Part shown: positions 46,901 to 54,426 of the stretch, piece after piece
Layout of the letters: each line of letters opens with the position of its first letter
How positions within the stretch are numbered: the first letter of the stretch is position 1
DNA from: Burkholderia oklahomensis C6786
Lineage (GTDB): Bacteria; Pseudomonadota; Gammaproteobacteria; Burkholderiales; Burkholderiaceae
Reading direction: 5' to 3'
Length of the DNA: 64,000 nucleotides
Assembly: GCF_000959365.1 (NCBI RefSeq)
Contig: NZ_CP009556.1
Span: 1 to 64,000, forward strand
Made by a program: the position numbers and the translations under genes
The notes under the pieces: model-generated
What the model was told of the DNA's origin: nothing
Databases searched by the model: none
Seen by the model: the letters and a program-made list of their open reading frames with translations, nothing else

Positions 46901-49248
46901 CGCGCGACGACGCCGACGATCTCGCCGCCCGCGACGCGATTGCCGCCGCGATCGTCGCGGACGCGGGCGAATTGCCCGTCGCGTTCTGCGGCTTGAGCTA
47001 CGGCGGCGCCGCCGCGACCGACTTGCTGAGCGGGCCGCTGCGCGCCTGGGCCGCGAGCGGCCGGGTGAAGGGGCTCGTCGTCGTCGGACGCGCGCCGCTC
47101 CTCGAACAGCCGGCGATCGACGCGCCGGCGGACAGCTTCCTGCTCGTCCCCGACGCGCTGCGCGACGATCCGCTGTGGCAGGAAGTCTTCCGGCCGGTGC
47201 TCGAAGCCGACCTCGACGCCGACACGCGCACCGCGCACCGAATCGCGCAACGCTGGCGCGACGGCGGCGAGCATCCGCTGCTGACGATCCCGCTGCAGAT
47301 CCACGGCGGCGCCGACGATCCGGCGTTCGACTGGCGGCTCGCCGGCGACTGGGCGCAGATCTCGTCCGCGCCGCTTGCGGGCCGGCACGTCTATCCGGGC
47401 GGCCACGATTTCATGATGCGCTGCGAATCGGAGATCGTCTCGCGCGTGGCCGCCTGGCTGCGGCCGCAGCGCGCGGCGCACGCGACGGCGCCCGCACCGA
47501 CGTTCGCGCTGCATTGGCAACCGCGTCCGGTCGCACCCGAAGCGGCCGAAGCAACGCCCGAAACAACGCCCGCGCGGCCCGAATGCGCGGTCTACGCGAC
47601 GGGCCGCGAAGCCGACGCGCTCGAATGGCTCATGCCGCGTCTGCGCGCGGGCGACGGCCATGCGGCGCTGCTGTGCGTCGGCGCGGGCGACGATCCGCTC
47701 GGCGTCGCGCAATGCGCGGGCTTCGTCGGATTGTGGCAGACGCTCGCCGCGCGCGAATGCGCGGGCGTGCTGACGCTGCTGCTGCCGGCCGATGCGCGCA
47801 GCGGCCCGCTCGTCGGCGCGGCGCGCGTCGCGAGCGCCGAGCATGCGGCGCTGCGCGTGCGGCTCGTCCTCGCCGACGATCATCCGGATCTCGCGCCGCG
47901 CGCCGCCGATTTGCGCTGGGCCGCCGCGCTCGCGCGCGACGCCGCGAGCTTCGCGGAAGAACCCTGGCTGCTGCGCCGCGACGGCCGGATGTTCGTGCCG
48001 CGCCTGATGCCGCACGCGGCGCCGGCGCTGCCCGAAGGCACGCTCGGCGCGGCAGGCGGCCCGTATCTCGTCACCGGCGCGGCGGGCGGCCTCGGCCGCG
48101 CGCTCGTCGACTGGCTGATCGACGAACAGCAGGTGCCGCCGCACCGGATCGTCGCACTGTGCCGCGACGCCCGCACCGCGCCGCGCGGCGTGCGCGCCGT
48201 CGCGGCCGATCTCGCCGACGCGCGCGCGCTCGACGCCGCGCTCGAATCGATCGGCTCGGTCGAAGGCGTCTTCCATCTGGCGGGCGTGCTGGACGACGGC
48301 GTCATCGGCAATCTCGACGACGCGCGGCTGCGCCGCGTGCTCGCGCCGAAGCAGAGCCTCGCCGCGCTGCTCGCGCACGCGCCGCGCTGGCGCACGCGCT
48401 GGGCGGTCGCGTTCTCGTCGACGAGCGCGCTGCTCGGCGTGCCGGGACAGGCGAATTACGCGGCCGCGAACGCGTGGCTCGATCAGCTCGCGTGCTGGCC
48501 CGCCCAACCGGGGCAGCCGGCCGTGCTGAGCATCCAATGGGGCAGTTGGGCCGACGTCGGCATGAGCGCGCGCAGCGACCGGGCGCTGCGTCGCGCGATT
48601 CAGGACGGCGAGCGCCCGCTCGCGCCCGACGCCGCGTTCGCCGCGCTCGGCGCGCTGCTTGCCGGCGCGCTCGGCGGTGCGCTGCCCGGCCGCCAGTTCG
48701 CGGTCTGCGACGTCGACTGGCCGCGCTCGCCGTGGCGCGACGCGCCGGTCGTCGCCGCGCTCGCGCACGAAGGCGCGTCCGTTGCCGCGGCGGCGCGCGA
48801 CACGGCGAATCGAACGAACACGGCGAGCACGACCGGCGCGGCGGCGATCGCGATGTCCGACGCGTCCGCTTCCGCGTCCGGGAAAGCGGCCGGCATTTCC
48901 GCCGATTCCGACTCCGGTTCCGGTTCCGCACGGCCGGCGCGCCCGACTCACGAACGCGCGCACCTCGCAGCCGCGACTTCCGCTTCGTCGCCGGCCGCTC
49001 GGGCGATGCCGTCCGCCAGCGCACGCGACCCCGTCCGCGCGTTCCTCGAAGACTACGTGAGCCGATGGGACGAGCGGCTCGATCTCGCGACGCTCGGGCT
49101 CGATTCGCTCGATCTCGCGCAGATGCGAAACGGCTTTTTCAAGAAATTCGGTGTGCAGATACCGCTTTCGACGCTCGCATCGCCGACGCTGAAGATCGGC
49201 GAGCTGGCCCGCCGGATGCGGAACGTCGCCGGCATCGCGGACGAGTAG
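40969..49248 (+). CDS. burA: Hybrid NRPS-PKS BurA/MalA (TE-A-PCP-KS-AT-TE-KR-ACP)
   Basis: 2759 residues. Order: thioesterase (about 10-260, FGHSLGALLAYEVAR, Ser90); adenylation (about 285-790, TSGSTGKPK near 436); PCP (GGNSLS, Ser847); ketosynthase (911-1340, GAACSSA, Cys1086); acyltransferase (GHSIGQY, Ser1555; SHPFHT suggests malonyl); a second thioesterase (about 1925-2165, CGLSYGG, Ser2010); ketoreductase (GAAGGLG near 2370, QANYAAAN); ACP (LGLDSL, Ser2713). The known role of BurA is to activate dimethylsulfoniopropionate, add one malonate unit and reduce the ketone to gonyol, released by a thioesterase; the domains fit. The ATG at 40969 has CGGAG 8 bases upstream. Two thioesterases in one chain are unusual. 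Ser/Ala/Glu-rich linkers lie near 1850 and 2615-2690. Confidence 0.93.
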   Translation: MRQIVSTSDGSLDSQARIIAFPFAGGSDSSYGDIARELGDAFAFTTLSLPGRGAAQHIPFYDDWPSLVDDLAAEIVRLDDGTPLFLFGHSLGALLAYEVARVLEQRSGVQPAGLFLSGHPAPARERATDAWRRQTHTLPDADFIEAVRRWGFFPDGALDDPDVARYVLPPLRADLRLAETYRHAPGDALRAHCVIYGGAADPSTTVDDLRAWRAHVSPRHACPVEVFDGDHFYFLDAPSRAALCASLAGHAERRLADRPASIVTATPDSNTRVAACLRAADDWGDAHSVLAAIRERVARTPDALALQDGARTWTYRELASHAAELADALRAAGVGRQDVVGVLLPHGAEYVLTIVAAWSIGASVCLLEKSWPDTLVGEFVASCRVKQIATIPALLARASKHLPASRCTLVGASPARADRAWTPVAPRRDDIAFVSLTSGSTGKPKAVLTTHVGTSYCFHARDALYPYADDEREGLNVFLAWECLRPLMFGRPAVVIGDDVIFDPPRLVALLRQARITRLVVTPSLLESVLDFPGIAAQLRDALAHMSAWFLMGEVVPQRVVDKARAAFPPSVRLVNAYSTWESLDVCYADLLPSRSDAGGRRVPIGRPLPGCALAVLDEAGRAVPAGATGELHVASPGLGPGYLDDAARTAEKFLPSVRALAERGHDTPVYRTGDRARLLPDGQIAILGRIDNTVKIRGFKVLLHAIENVLDAVDGVSKSLVVPIDDPHTRQPSALAAYVVGHDGAPSETTLARLRQQARAKLPEYAVPAHFIGLDAFPLRAGTSRKLDKHALPPPPASAAPPASRDAATPVAGDGLEARLADVWRDALGVESVARDDHFFELGGNSLSAAKVVGLLGERLGLALAVVDLYQHSRLCDLADHCRRSRDDATRPRADEARASRATPAADAPKVAIVGMAGRFPGADSINAFWHNLTHGVDSLSRFSREQLLAKGVDAAQLDHPDWVSAAQVIGDADKFDALFFGIGSREAVLMDPQHRLFMEVAWSALEQAGYARSDNRYRTRTGVFASCGIDGYLVHHLQGGGLHTPLDPGRLMLTEIGNEKDYIATRVAYQLDLGGPAISVGAACSSALVAVVQAAQAIRSGQCEMAIAGASALSFPNFGFCHEDGLVGSADGHVRPFDTRASGTLFGDAVGAVVLKRLDLAEADGDPILAVISGVGLSNDGRMKAGYTAPNADAQRRAIVDALDMAGVRSEQISYVECHATATLIGDAIELKGLSDAFAQTRGGDAPIAGSCAIGCVKGNIGHANCAAGITGLIKTVLQLQHRQRVPTVHFDTLNPKLVPFVEHDASPFVVQRHGGDWTVADPSMQLPRRAGVSSFGIGGTNAHVIVEEAPARAAAPADGTPRARHLMTASARSPGALARHLRALAERVATMDAAELACGAYTLHVAREAHPLRVALTVPAQPAEAAAALRSNAGALADSLDTPDALDAPVRAKPGATVAFCFSGQGSQHPGMARELYRSNAEAGRFRHHFDAACAALERALGMPIASAILDADDTEMRRPLVTQCGLFAVEHALASVLGEYGVRPVAVAGHSIGQYAAAVVAEALTLDQAAALVAARASATQALTTFAAADGTRARGGMLAVTGDEARVEQWVARRADIWIAVRNAPRALVLAGAEPALADARRALAALDCQCRPVPVSHPFHTPLMQPVADAIGARRIEGAAPRMPMTCNVSGGWLGADAASADYWARHLLAPVRWSDNVAALLRWKPDVVLEIGPGTVLCSLLGKHLAAGANALASADADEQAATIAPRVLSSLPAARSDADDADHFSNMLGELWCAGVPIDWRAYHAHEAASPGRALARTPLPGYSFERDSYWTRPEASIYVDAPSESAESAESATPASRAADATNAANTAIASNAATAASACTCTAESRSCGAACHDAAFDCDIASPQAPASRWLARLRPRRRPRMKLYCFPYAGGSSRSFDGWARIAPDWLDIVAIEWPGRNARAEAPLARDDADDLAARDAIAAAIVADAGELPVAFCGLSYGGAAATDLLSGPLRAWAASGRVKGLVVVGRAPLLEQPAIDAPADSFLLVPDALRDDPLWQEVFRPVLEADLDADTRTAHRIAQRWRDGGEHPLLTIPLQIHGGADDPAFDWRLAGDWAQISSAPLAGRHVYPGGHDFMMRCESEIVSRVAAWLRPQRAAHATAPAPTFALHWQPRPVAPEAAEATPETTPARPECAVYATGREADALEWLMPRLRAGDGHAALLCVGAGDDPLGVAQCAGFVGLWQTLAARECAGVLTLLLPADARSGPLVGAARVASAEHAALRVRLVLADDHPDLAPRAADLRWAAALARDAASFAEEPWLLRRDGRMFVPRLMPHAAPALPEGTLGAAGGPYLVTGAAGGLGRALVDWLIDEQQVPPHRIVALCRDARTAPRGVRAVAADLADARALDAALESIGSVEGVFHLAGVLDDGVIGNLDDARLRRVLAPKQSLAALLAHAPRWRTRWAVAFSSTSALLGVPGQANYAAANAWLDQLACWPAQPGQPAVLSIQWGSWADVGMSARSDRALRRAIQDGERPLAPDAAFAALGALLAGALGGALPGRQFAVCDVDWPRSPWRDAPVVAALAHEGASVAAAARDTANRTNTASTTGAAAIAMSDASASASGKAAGISADSDSGSGSARPARPTHERAHLAAATSASSPAARAMPSASARDPVRAFLEDYVSRWDERLDLATLGLDSLDLAQMRNGFFKKFGVQIPLSTLASPTLKIGELARRMRNVAGIADE

Positions 49249-49347
49249 ATCCGCCCATCCCGTCACCCGCGCATTCCGACGCGGCCGCAAAGAAGAGGTC
49301 CGCCGGGTCTTCCCGCCCGGCGCACGAACCCAGTCAAGGAGAGCAGC

Positions 49348-49866
49348 ATGACGATCACCCTCATCGATCCTGTCCAGCAACGCACGGGAATCTATCCGTC
49401 ACCCGACCTGAAGGTCGAGGACGGCTATCCGTCGACCGACACGTTCCAGATCATCCAGACGCAGGACGGTCGCGGCGCGGGCGTCCGCGTCCTCCGTGCG
49501 TTCGCGCGCGGCCGGCGGATGGCGCGCGTGTCCGGGCAGATCACCGCGTTCTGCCGGCTGCACACGCTGCAGATCAACGCGCACACGCATCTGTACGACC
49601 CGCACTTCAGCGGCCTGCTGCTCCATTCGTGCGATCCGAACGTGCGCCTCGACATGGCGGGATTCGAGCTGTGGTCGCTGCGCGACATCGCGCCGGGCGA
49701 GATGCTGACGATGGACTACGCGTCGACCGAGGACGTGCTGATGCGCCAGTTCGAGTGCCACTGCGGCGCGCCGAACTGCCGGCGCTGGATCACCGGCGCG
49801 AAGGAGCTGCCGAACGAAAACGGGCTGGCGCTCCTCGCCGGCTTGCGGACCGCCGTGCCCGCCTGA
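49348..49866 (+). CDS. burB: SET-domain methyltransferase-like protein BurB
   Basis: 172 residues. SET-domain motifs: LLLHSCDPNVRLDM (the NHSCxPN block), GEMLTMDYAS (the GEELTxDY block) and a post-SET zinc cluster CHCGAPNC. SET domains normally methylate protein lysines with S-adenosylmethionine. In the bur pathway the methyltransferase step is S-methylation of methionine on the way to dimethylsulfoniopropionate, and this is the only free-standing methyltransferase candidate here, so a small-molecule role is inferred. Spacing: 99 bp after burA, with AAGGAGAGCAGC before the ATG. A protein-modifying role remains possible. Confidence 0.85.
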   Translation: MTITLIDPVQQRTGIYPSPDLKVEDGYPSTDTFQIIQTQDGRGAGVRVLRAFARGRRMARVSGQITAFCRLHTLQINAHTHLYDPHFSGLLLHSCDPNVRLDMAGFELWSLRDIAPGEMLTMDYASTEDVLMRQFECHCGAPNCRRWITGAKELPNENGLALLAGLRTAVPA

Positions 49867-50519
49867 CTGGCGCGTGCGGCGCGCGGCGCGTGAGCCGCAT
49901 CTTCGGCGTGGCCGCGATGTGTCGCCGGCGGGCGGTTGCGTGCGGCGCGACGCGGTTGTGCGATGGGGGCGTGCGATCGGCGGCCGGTCTTCCGTGATCG
50001 CCGATCCACGGCCGATGGCCTGTGCTCGGCAGTCGAGCCTTCGGCAATCGGCGATCCGATGCCCGGCAATCGGTTGGATGGCGCTCATGTCGGTGCGGTA
50101 GCCGGCAGCGCGCGGTGATCTCGAAATCGTGGGCGACATCGACGTCGATCTCGGCATCTCCGGCGGCAACGGCTGCGGCATGCGCGTCGATACGGGCGGC
50201 GGCATCGGCCGACGTATGCGGATGGGCATCGGCACGGCGTCTGCGTCGACGGCTTCGGCTTCGGCTTCGGCTTCGGCTTCGGCTTCGGCTTCGGCTTCGG
50301 CTTCGGCTTCGGCTTCGGCTTCGGCTTCGGCTTCGGCTTCGGCTTCGGCTTCGGCTTCGGCTTCGGCTTCGGCTTCGGCAGCATAGCCGTCGACATCCTT
50401 ATCGCCATCGCCGCCGCCGCGCAACGCCCCGATCACGCGCCGCCCGCCCACCGCGAGCGTCCGACGCGCGCCGCCGCGCCGCGTCCCCGCCCGCCTCATC
50501 AACGAATGGAGAACGCGCT
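49867..50519. other. 653-bp gap inside the bur operon
   Basis: It breaks an otherwise tight operon. It contains several GGCAATCGG/GGCGATCC-like short repeats (about 50000-50080) and the hexamer array. The plus-strand frame across the array would encode Ser-Ala repeats but lacks a good start and any family feature. It may contain a secondary promoter for burC-F; no clear -35/-10 is seen. Confidence 0.55.
50251..50376. repeat. Hexanucleotide tandem repeat (GGCTTC)21
   Basis: Twenty-one uninterrupted exact copies of GGCTTC (126 bp). It lies between burB and burC, 144 bp before burC. Perfect copies over this length indicate recent slippage and probable length variation between strains. Confidence 0.95.
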
Positions 50520-51545
50520 ATGGATTCCTTCATCGAACTGCAAGAAACCGACCGGCGCCAGGTGCCGGTCCGCGGCCGCGCCTATCTGGCGGGGGCCGAC
50601 AGCCCGCTCGTGCCGGTGACGATTCCGATCGCGAACGATCTGGCGCTCGCGCTCGCGCATCCGGCCGACACGCCCGCCGACGCCGCCGCCCTCTGCCGCA
50701 GCACGATCGACGCGCGGCTGCCCGACACGGGCGCGCTGCTGTTCCGCGGGCTGCCGATCGCCGGCCGCGCCGGCTTCGACGCGTTCATGCGGGCGCTCGG
50801 CTACGCGCCGCACAGCTACAGCGGCGGCATCGCGGTGCGCGCGCGCGACGCGGGCTACGCGCTCGTCGCGAGCCAGGAAGACCCGCGCATCACGATGGCC
50901 CCGCACAACGAGATGGCCTATCTGCCCCATCCTCCGCGCAAGGTGTTCTTCTTCTGCGCGGCCGCCGCGGACGAAGGCGGCGAGGTGCCGATCAACGACA
51001 TCCGGCTCGCCGCCGGGCAAATCCCCGACGAGATTCTCGCGAAGTTCGAGCGCAAGCGGATCGGCTATCACCGCTATCTGCCGCGCGAATCGACGCCCAC
51101 GCAGATCGGCTGGATCGACACGTTCGGCGTGCGCGAGCGCGACGCCGTCGACGCGCTGATGCGCGACAAAGGCTACGAGCATCGCTGGCTCGACGACGAC
51201 GGCCTCGGCTACGGCTACGTCCACGACGCGTTCCTCGACGATCCCGCGGGCGGCGCGCCGCTGTGGTTCAACCAGGTGACGGAGCTGCACGCGTCGTACT
51301 GGCGCAGCCATCCGCTCTTCCCGTCGGACTGGGACGACGCGCGCTATCCGGCGACGACGACGTACGGCGACGGCGAGCCGATCGATCCCGAGCTCGTCAC
51401 GAAGCTGCGCGCGGCGCTCTGGCGCACGTCGCGCGCGGTCGCGATGCGGCCGGGCGACGTGCTCGTGCTCGACAACACCTACGTGCAGCACGGCCGTTTC
51501 GCGTTCTCCGGGCCGCGCCTGCATCTCGTCAGCCTGACCGACTGA
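50520..51545 (+). CDS. burC: TauD-family Fe(II)/2-oxoglutarate oxygenase BurC
   Basis: 341 residues, TauD/TfdA superfamily. The metal triad is visible as PHNEMAYL (His-x-Glu, in place of the more common His-x-Asp) and distal His in YVQHGRFAF; the 2-oxoglutarate-binding Arg is probably in SGPRLHLVSL. It hydroxylates an intermediate, here probably in the sulfonium-acid/cyclopropanol branch; the exact step cannot be read from sequence. The start is the ATG at 50520 with TGGAGA 8 bases upstream. It is followed 8 bp later by burD. Confidence 0.9.
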   Translation: MDSFIELQETDRRQVPVRGRAYLAGADSPLVPVTIPIANDLALALAHPADTPADAAALCRSTIDARLPDTGALLFRGLPIAGRAGFDAFMRALGYAPHSYSGGIAVRARDAGYALVASQEDPRITMAPHNEMAYLPHPPRKVFFFCAAAADEGGEVPINDIRLAAGQIPDEILAKFERKRIGYHRYLPRESTPTQIGWIDTFGVRERDAVDALMRDKGYEHRWLDDDGLGYGYVHDAFLDDPAGGAPLWFNQVTELHASYWRSHPLFPSDWDDARYPATTTYGDGEPIDPELVTKLRAALWRTSRAVAMRPGDVLVLDNTYVQHGRFAFSGPRLHLVSLTD

Positions 51546-51553
51546 GGCTTCCG

Positions 51554-52978
51554 ATGGCACACCGAAACGATCATCCCCTCACGAGCGCGCAGCAGCAGGA
51601 CACGCGGCATCTGCTGCACCCGTGGGCCGACCTGTCCGCGCTCGGCCGCGAAACGCCGACCGTCATCGTCGACGCGCGCGGCACGCGCGTGACCGATTCG
51701 AACGGCCGCACGTATCTCGACGCGATCGGCGGCATGTGGTGCGTGACGGTCGGCTACGGCCGCCATGAAATCGCGGACGCGATCCGCGATCAGGCGCTGC
51801 GCATGCCGTTCTACACGCCGTTCGGCGCGATGACGAACGAGCCGGCCGCCGCGCTCGGCGCGCGCCTCGCCGAGCTCGCGCCCGGCGACCTGAAGCGCGT
51901 GCACCTGACCACCTGCGGCTCGACCGCGGTCGAATCGGCGCTGCGCTTCGCGCACTACTACTTCGGCGCGACCGGCCGCCCGCAGAAGCGCCACATCGTC
52001 ACGCGCGGCGACGCGTACCACGGCAGCACGTATCTCGCGGCGTCGGTGTCCGGCAAGGCGTGGGACCGCACGTGCTTCCACTACGACGACACGATCGTCC
52101 ATCACCTGTCGTCGCCGAACCCTTACCGGCGGCCGGCCGGGCTGAGCGTCGACGCGTTCTGCGCGATGCTCGTCGACGAGTTCGACGCGCTGATCGCGAA
52201 GCTCGGCGCGGACCGGATCGCGTGCTTCATCGCCGAGCCGATCCTCGCGTCGGGCGGCGTGATCGTGCCGCCGCCCGGCTACCTCGCCGCGATGCGCGAG
52301 CGCTGCCGCCGGCACGACATCCTGTACATCTCCGACGAAGTCGTGACGGGCTTCGGCCGCGTCGGCCACTTCTTCGCGTCGCGCGCGCGCTTCGGCATCG
52401 AACCGGACATGATCGTCGTCGCGAAGGGGCTCACGTCCGGCTATCAGCCGCTCGGCGCGGTGCTGATCTCGGAGCGGCTCGTCGACGCGGTGTCGGGCGA
52501 GCATGCTTACGGCAACGGCGTGTTCACGAACGGCTTCACGTATTCCGGCCATCCGGTCGCGTGCGCGGCCGCGCTCGCGAACATCGAGCTGATGGAGCGC
52601 GAGCGGATCTGCGAGCACGTGCGCGACGTCGGCCCGTACTTCATCCGCCAGCTCGACGCGCTGCGGCGCTTCCCCGTGGTCGGCGACGTGCGCGGCGATC
52701 ACCTGATGGCGTGCATCGAATGCACGAGCGGCGCGGGCGCGACGGGCGCACTGCCGACGCCCGCGGACATCGCGATCGCGCAGCGCGTCGACCGCCACTG
52801 CGAAGCGATGGGCCTGCTCGTGCGGCCATACGAGAGCATGTGCATCCTGTCGCCGCCCCTCACCGTGACTCGCGACGACATCGACGAAATCTGCGCGATT
52901 CTCGCCGCCGCGCTCGAACGCACGCAGCGCGAGCTCGCGGAATGCGCGCCCCTTCCCGAGGAAAACGAGACATGCTGA
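51554..52978 (+). CDS. burD: Class III PLP aminotransferase BurD
   Basis: 474 residues, omega-aminotransferase fold. The PLP lysine is in [14 protein letters not shown] and the Asp contacting the pyridine nitrogen in [33 protein letters not shown] and [12 protein letters not shown] bind the phosphate. In the bur pathway it should remove the amino group of a decarboxylated S-methylmethionine-type amine to give the aldehyde oxidised by BurE, an inference from the established pathway. It starts 8 bp after burC and overlaps burE by 7 bases (ATGCTGA). Confidence 0.92.
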   Translation: MAHRNDHPLTSAQQQDTRHLLHPWADLSALGRETPTVIVDARGTRVTDSNGRTYLDAIGGMWCVTVGYGRHEIADAIRDQALRMPFYTPFGAMTNEPAAALGARLAELAPGDLKRVHLTTCGSTAVESALRFAHYYFGATGRPQKRHIVTRGDAYHGSTYLAASVSGKAWDRTCFHYDDTIVHHLSSPNPYRRPAGLSVDAFCAMLVDEFDALIAKLGADRIACFIAEPILASGGVIVPPPGYLAAMRERCRRHDILYISDEVVTGFGRVGHFFASRARFGIEPDMIVVAKGLTSGYQPLGAVLISERLVDAVSGEHAYGNGVFTNGFTYSGHPVACAAALANIELMERERICEHVRDVGPYFIRQLDALRRFPVVGDVRGDHLMACIECTSGAGATGALPTPADIAIAQRVDRHCEAMGLLVRPYESMCILSPPLTVTRDDIDEICAILAAALERTQRELAECAPLPEENETC

Positions 52979-54384
52979 TCAACGGCGTCTGCATCGAAGG
53001 GAGCGGCGAGCCGCTCTCGATCGTCGATCCGGCGACGGGCGAGCCGCTCGCGTCGCCCGCTTGCGCGAACGCGGCCGACGTCGAGCGCGCGGTCGCGGCC
53101 GCCGAGGCCGCGTTCCCCGCATGGCGCGCGACGACGCCGCAGTCGCGCGCGAGCCTGCTGCTCGCGCTCGCCGACGAAATCGACCGCCAGGCCGAGACGC
53201 TCGCGCGCATCGAAAGCCGCAACACCGGCAAGCCGCTGCATCTCGTCGTGCAGGACGAAATGCCCGCCGTCGCCGACTGCTTCCGCTTTTACGCGGGCGC
53301 GGCGCGCACCGCGAGCGGGCCGTCCGCGGGCGAATACGTCGAAGGCCATACGAGCATGGTGCGGCGCGATCCCGTCGGCGTCGTCGCGCAGATCGCGCCG
53401 TGGAACTACCCGCTGATGATGGCCGCGTGGAAACTCGCGCCCGCGCTCGCCGCCGGCAACACGATCGTGTTCAAGCCGTCGGAATGGACGCCGCTGTCGA
53501 TCGTCGCGCTCGAAGCGGCGCTCGCGCGCATCTTCCCCGCGGGCGTCGTCAACGTCGTGCTCGGCGACGGCGCGACGGTCGGCCGCGCGCTCGCCGCGCA
53601 TCCGCGCGTGCGGATGATCTCGCTGACGGGCTCGGTCGAAGCCGGCAAGTCCGTGCTCGCCGCGGCCACCGGCAATCTGAAGCGCACGCATCTCGAACTC
53701 GGCGGCAAGGCGCCCGTCCTCGTGTTCGACGATGCCGATCTCGACGCGGTCGTCGCCGGCATCCGCTACGCAGGCTTCTACAACGCCGGACAGGACTGCA
53801 CGGCGGCGACGCGGATCTACGCGCAGCGCGGCGTCTACGACGCGCTCGCGCAGCGGCTCGCGGACGCGGCCGGCACGCTGCGCGTCGGCGCGCCCGACCG
53901 CGCCGACGCCGAGATGGGGCCGCTCGTCAGCGCCGCGCATCGCGCGCGCGTCGATCGCTTCGTGCAGGAAGCGGCCGCGCTGCCGCACGCGAGCGTGCTC
54001 ACGGGTGGCGCGCCGCTTCCCGGCCCCGGCTGCTATTACGCGCCGACCGTGATCGCCGGCGTGCGGCACGACGATGCGGCGATGCGCCGCGAAGCGTTCG
54101 GCCCGGTCGTCACGCTGACGCCGTTCGATACCGAATCTCAGGCGCTTCGCTGGGCGAACGATTCGGAATACGGATTGGCGTCGTCGGTATGGACCCGCGA
54201 CGCGGCGCGCGGCATGCGGCTCGCCGCGTGCATCGAGGCGGGCGTCACTTGGGTGAACGCGCATTTCACCTACACGGCCGACATGCCGCACGGCGGGACC
54301 AAGCAGTCCGGCCACGGCTGCGATCTGTCGACGCTCGGCCTCGCCGACTACACGCAGCCGCGCCACGTGATGTGGCGGCACTGA
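52972..54384 (+). CDS. burE: Aldehyde dehydrogenase BurE
   Basis: 470 residues, betaine-/aminobutyraldehyde-dehydrogenase-like ALDH. Catalytic Cys is in [13 protein letters not shown], general-base Glu in [12 protein letters not shown], and the NAD-binding elements are [20 protein letters not shown] and [11 protein letters not shown]. The expected reaction is 3-dimethylsulfoniopropionaldehyde to dimethylsulfoniopropionate, the unit loaded on BurA; the resemblance to betaine aldehyde dehydrogenases, which also act on an onium aldehyde, supports this. Translationally coupled to burD; burF follows after 42 bp. Confidence 0.92.
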   Translation: MLINGVCIEGSGEPLSIVDPATGEPLASPACANAADVERAVAAAEAAFPAWRATTPQSRASLLLALADEIDRQAETLARIESRNTGKPLHLVVQDEMPAVADCFRFYAGAARTASGPSAGEYVEGHTSMVRRDPVGVVAQIAPWNYPLMMAAWKLAPALAAGNTIVFKPSEWTPLSIVALEAALARIFPAGVVNVVLGDGATVGRALAAHPRVRMISLTGSVEAGKSVLAAATGNLKRTHLELGGKAPVLVFDDADLDAVVAGIRYAGFYNAGQDCTAATRIYAQRGVYDALAQRLADAAGTLRVGAPDRADAEMGPLVSAAHRARVDRFVQEAAALPHASVLTGGAPLPGPGCYYAPTVIAGVRHDDAAMRREAFGPVVTLTPFDTESQALRWANDSEYGLASSVWTRDAARGMRLAACIEAGVTWVNAHFTYTADMPHGGTKQSGHGCDLSTLGLADYTQPRHVMWRH

Positions 54385-54426
54385 CGCGCACCGCGTGCTT
54401 TTTCGAACCCGACACAGACGATTCCC

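Noticed and set aside
40951..49380. A 2809-codon minus-strand frame opposite burA
   Set aside because: A GC-driven antisense shadow of burA: Arg/Ala/Glu-rich with no domains.
50129..50386. Plus-strand open frame through the GGCTTC array encoding Ser-Ala repeats
   Set aside because: The frame exists only because a 6-bp unit cannot create stops. It has no ribosome site, no family features, and ends right after the array.
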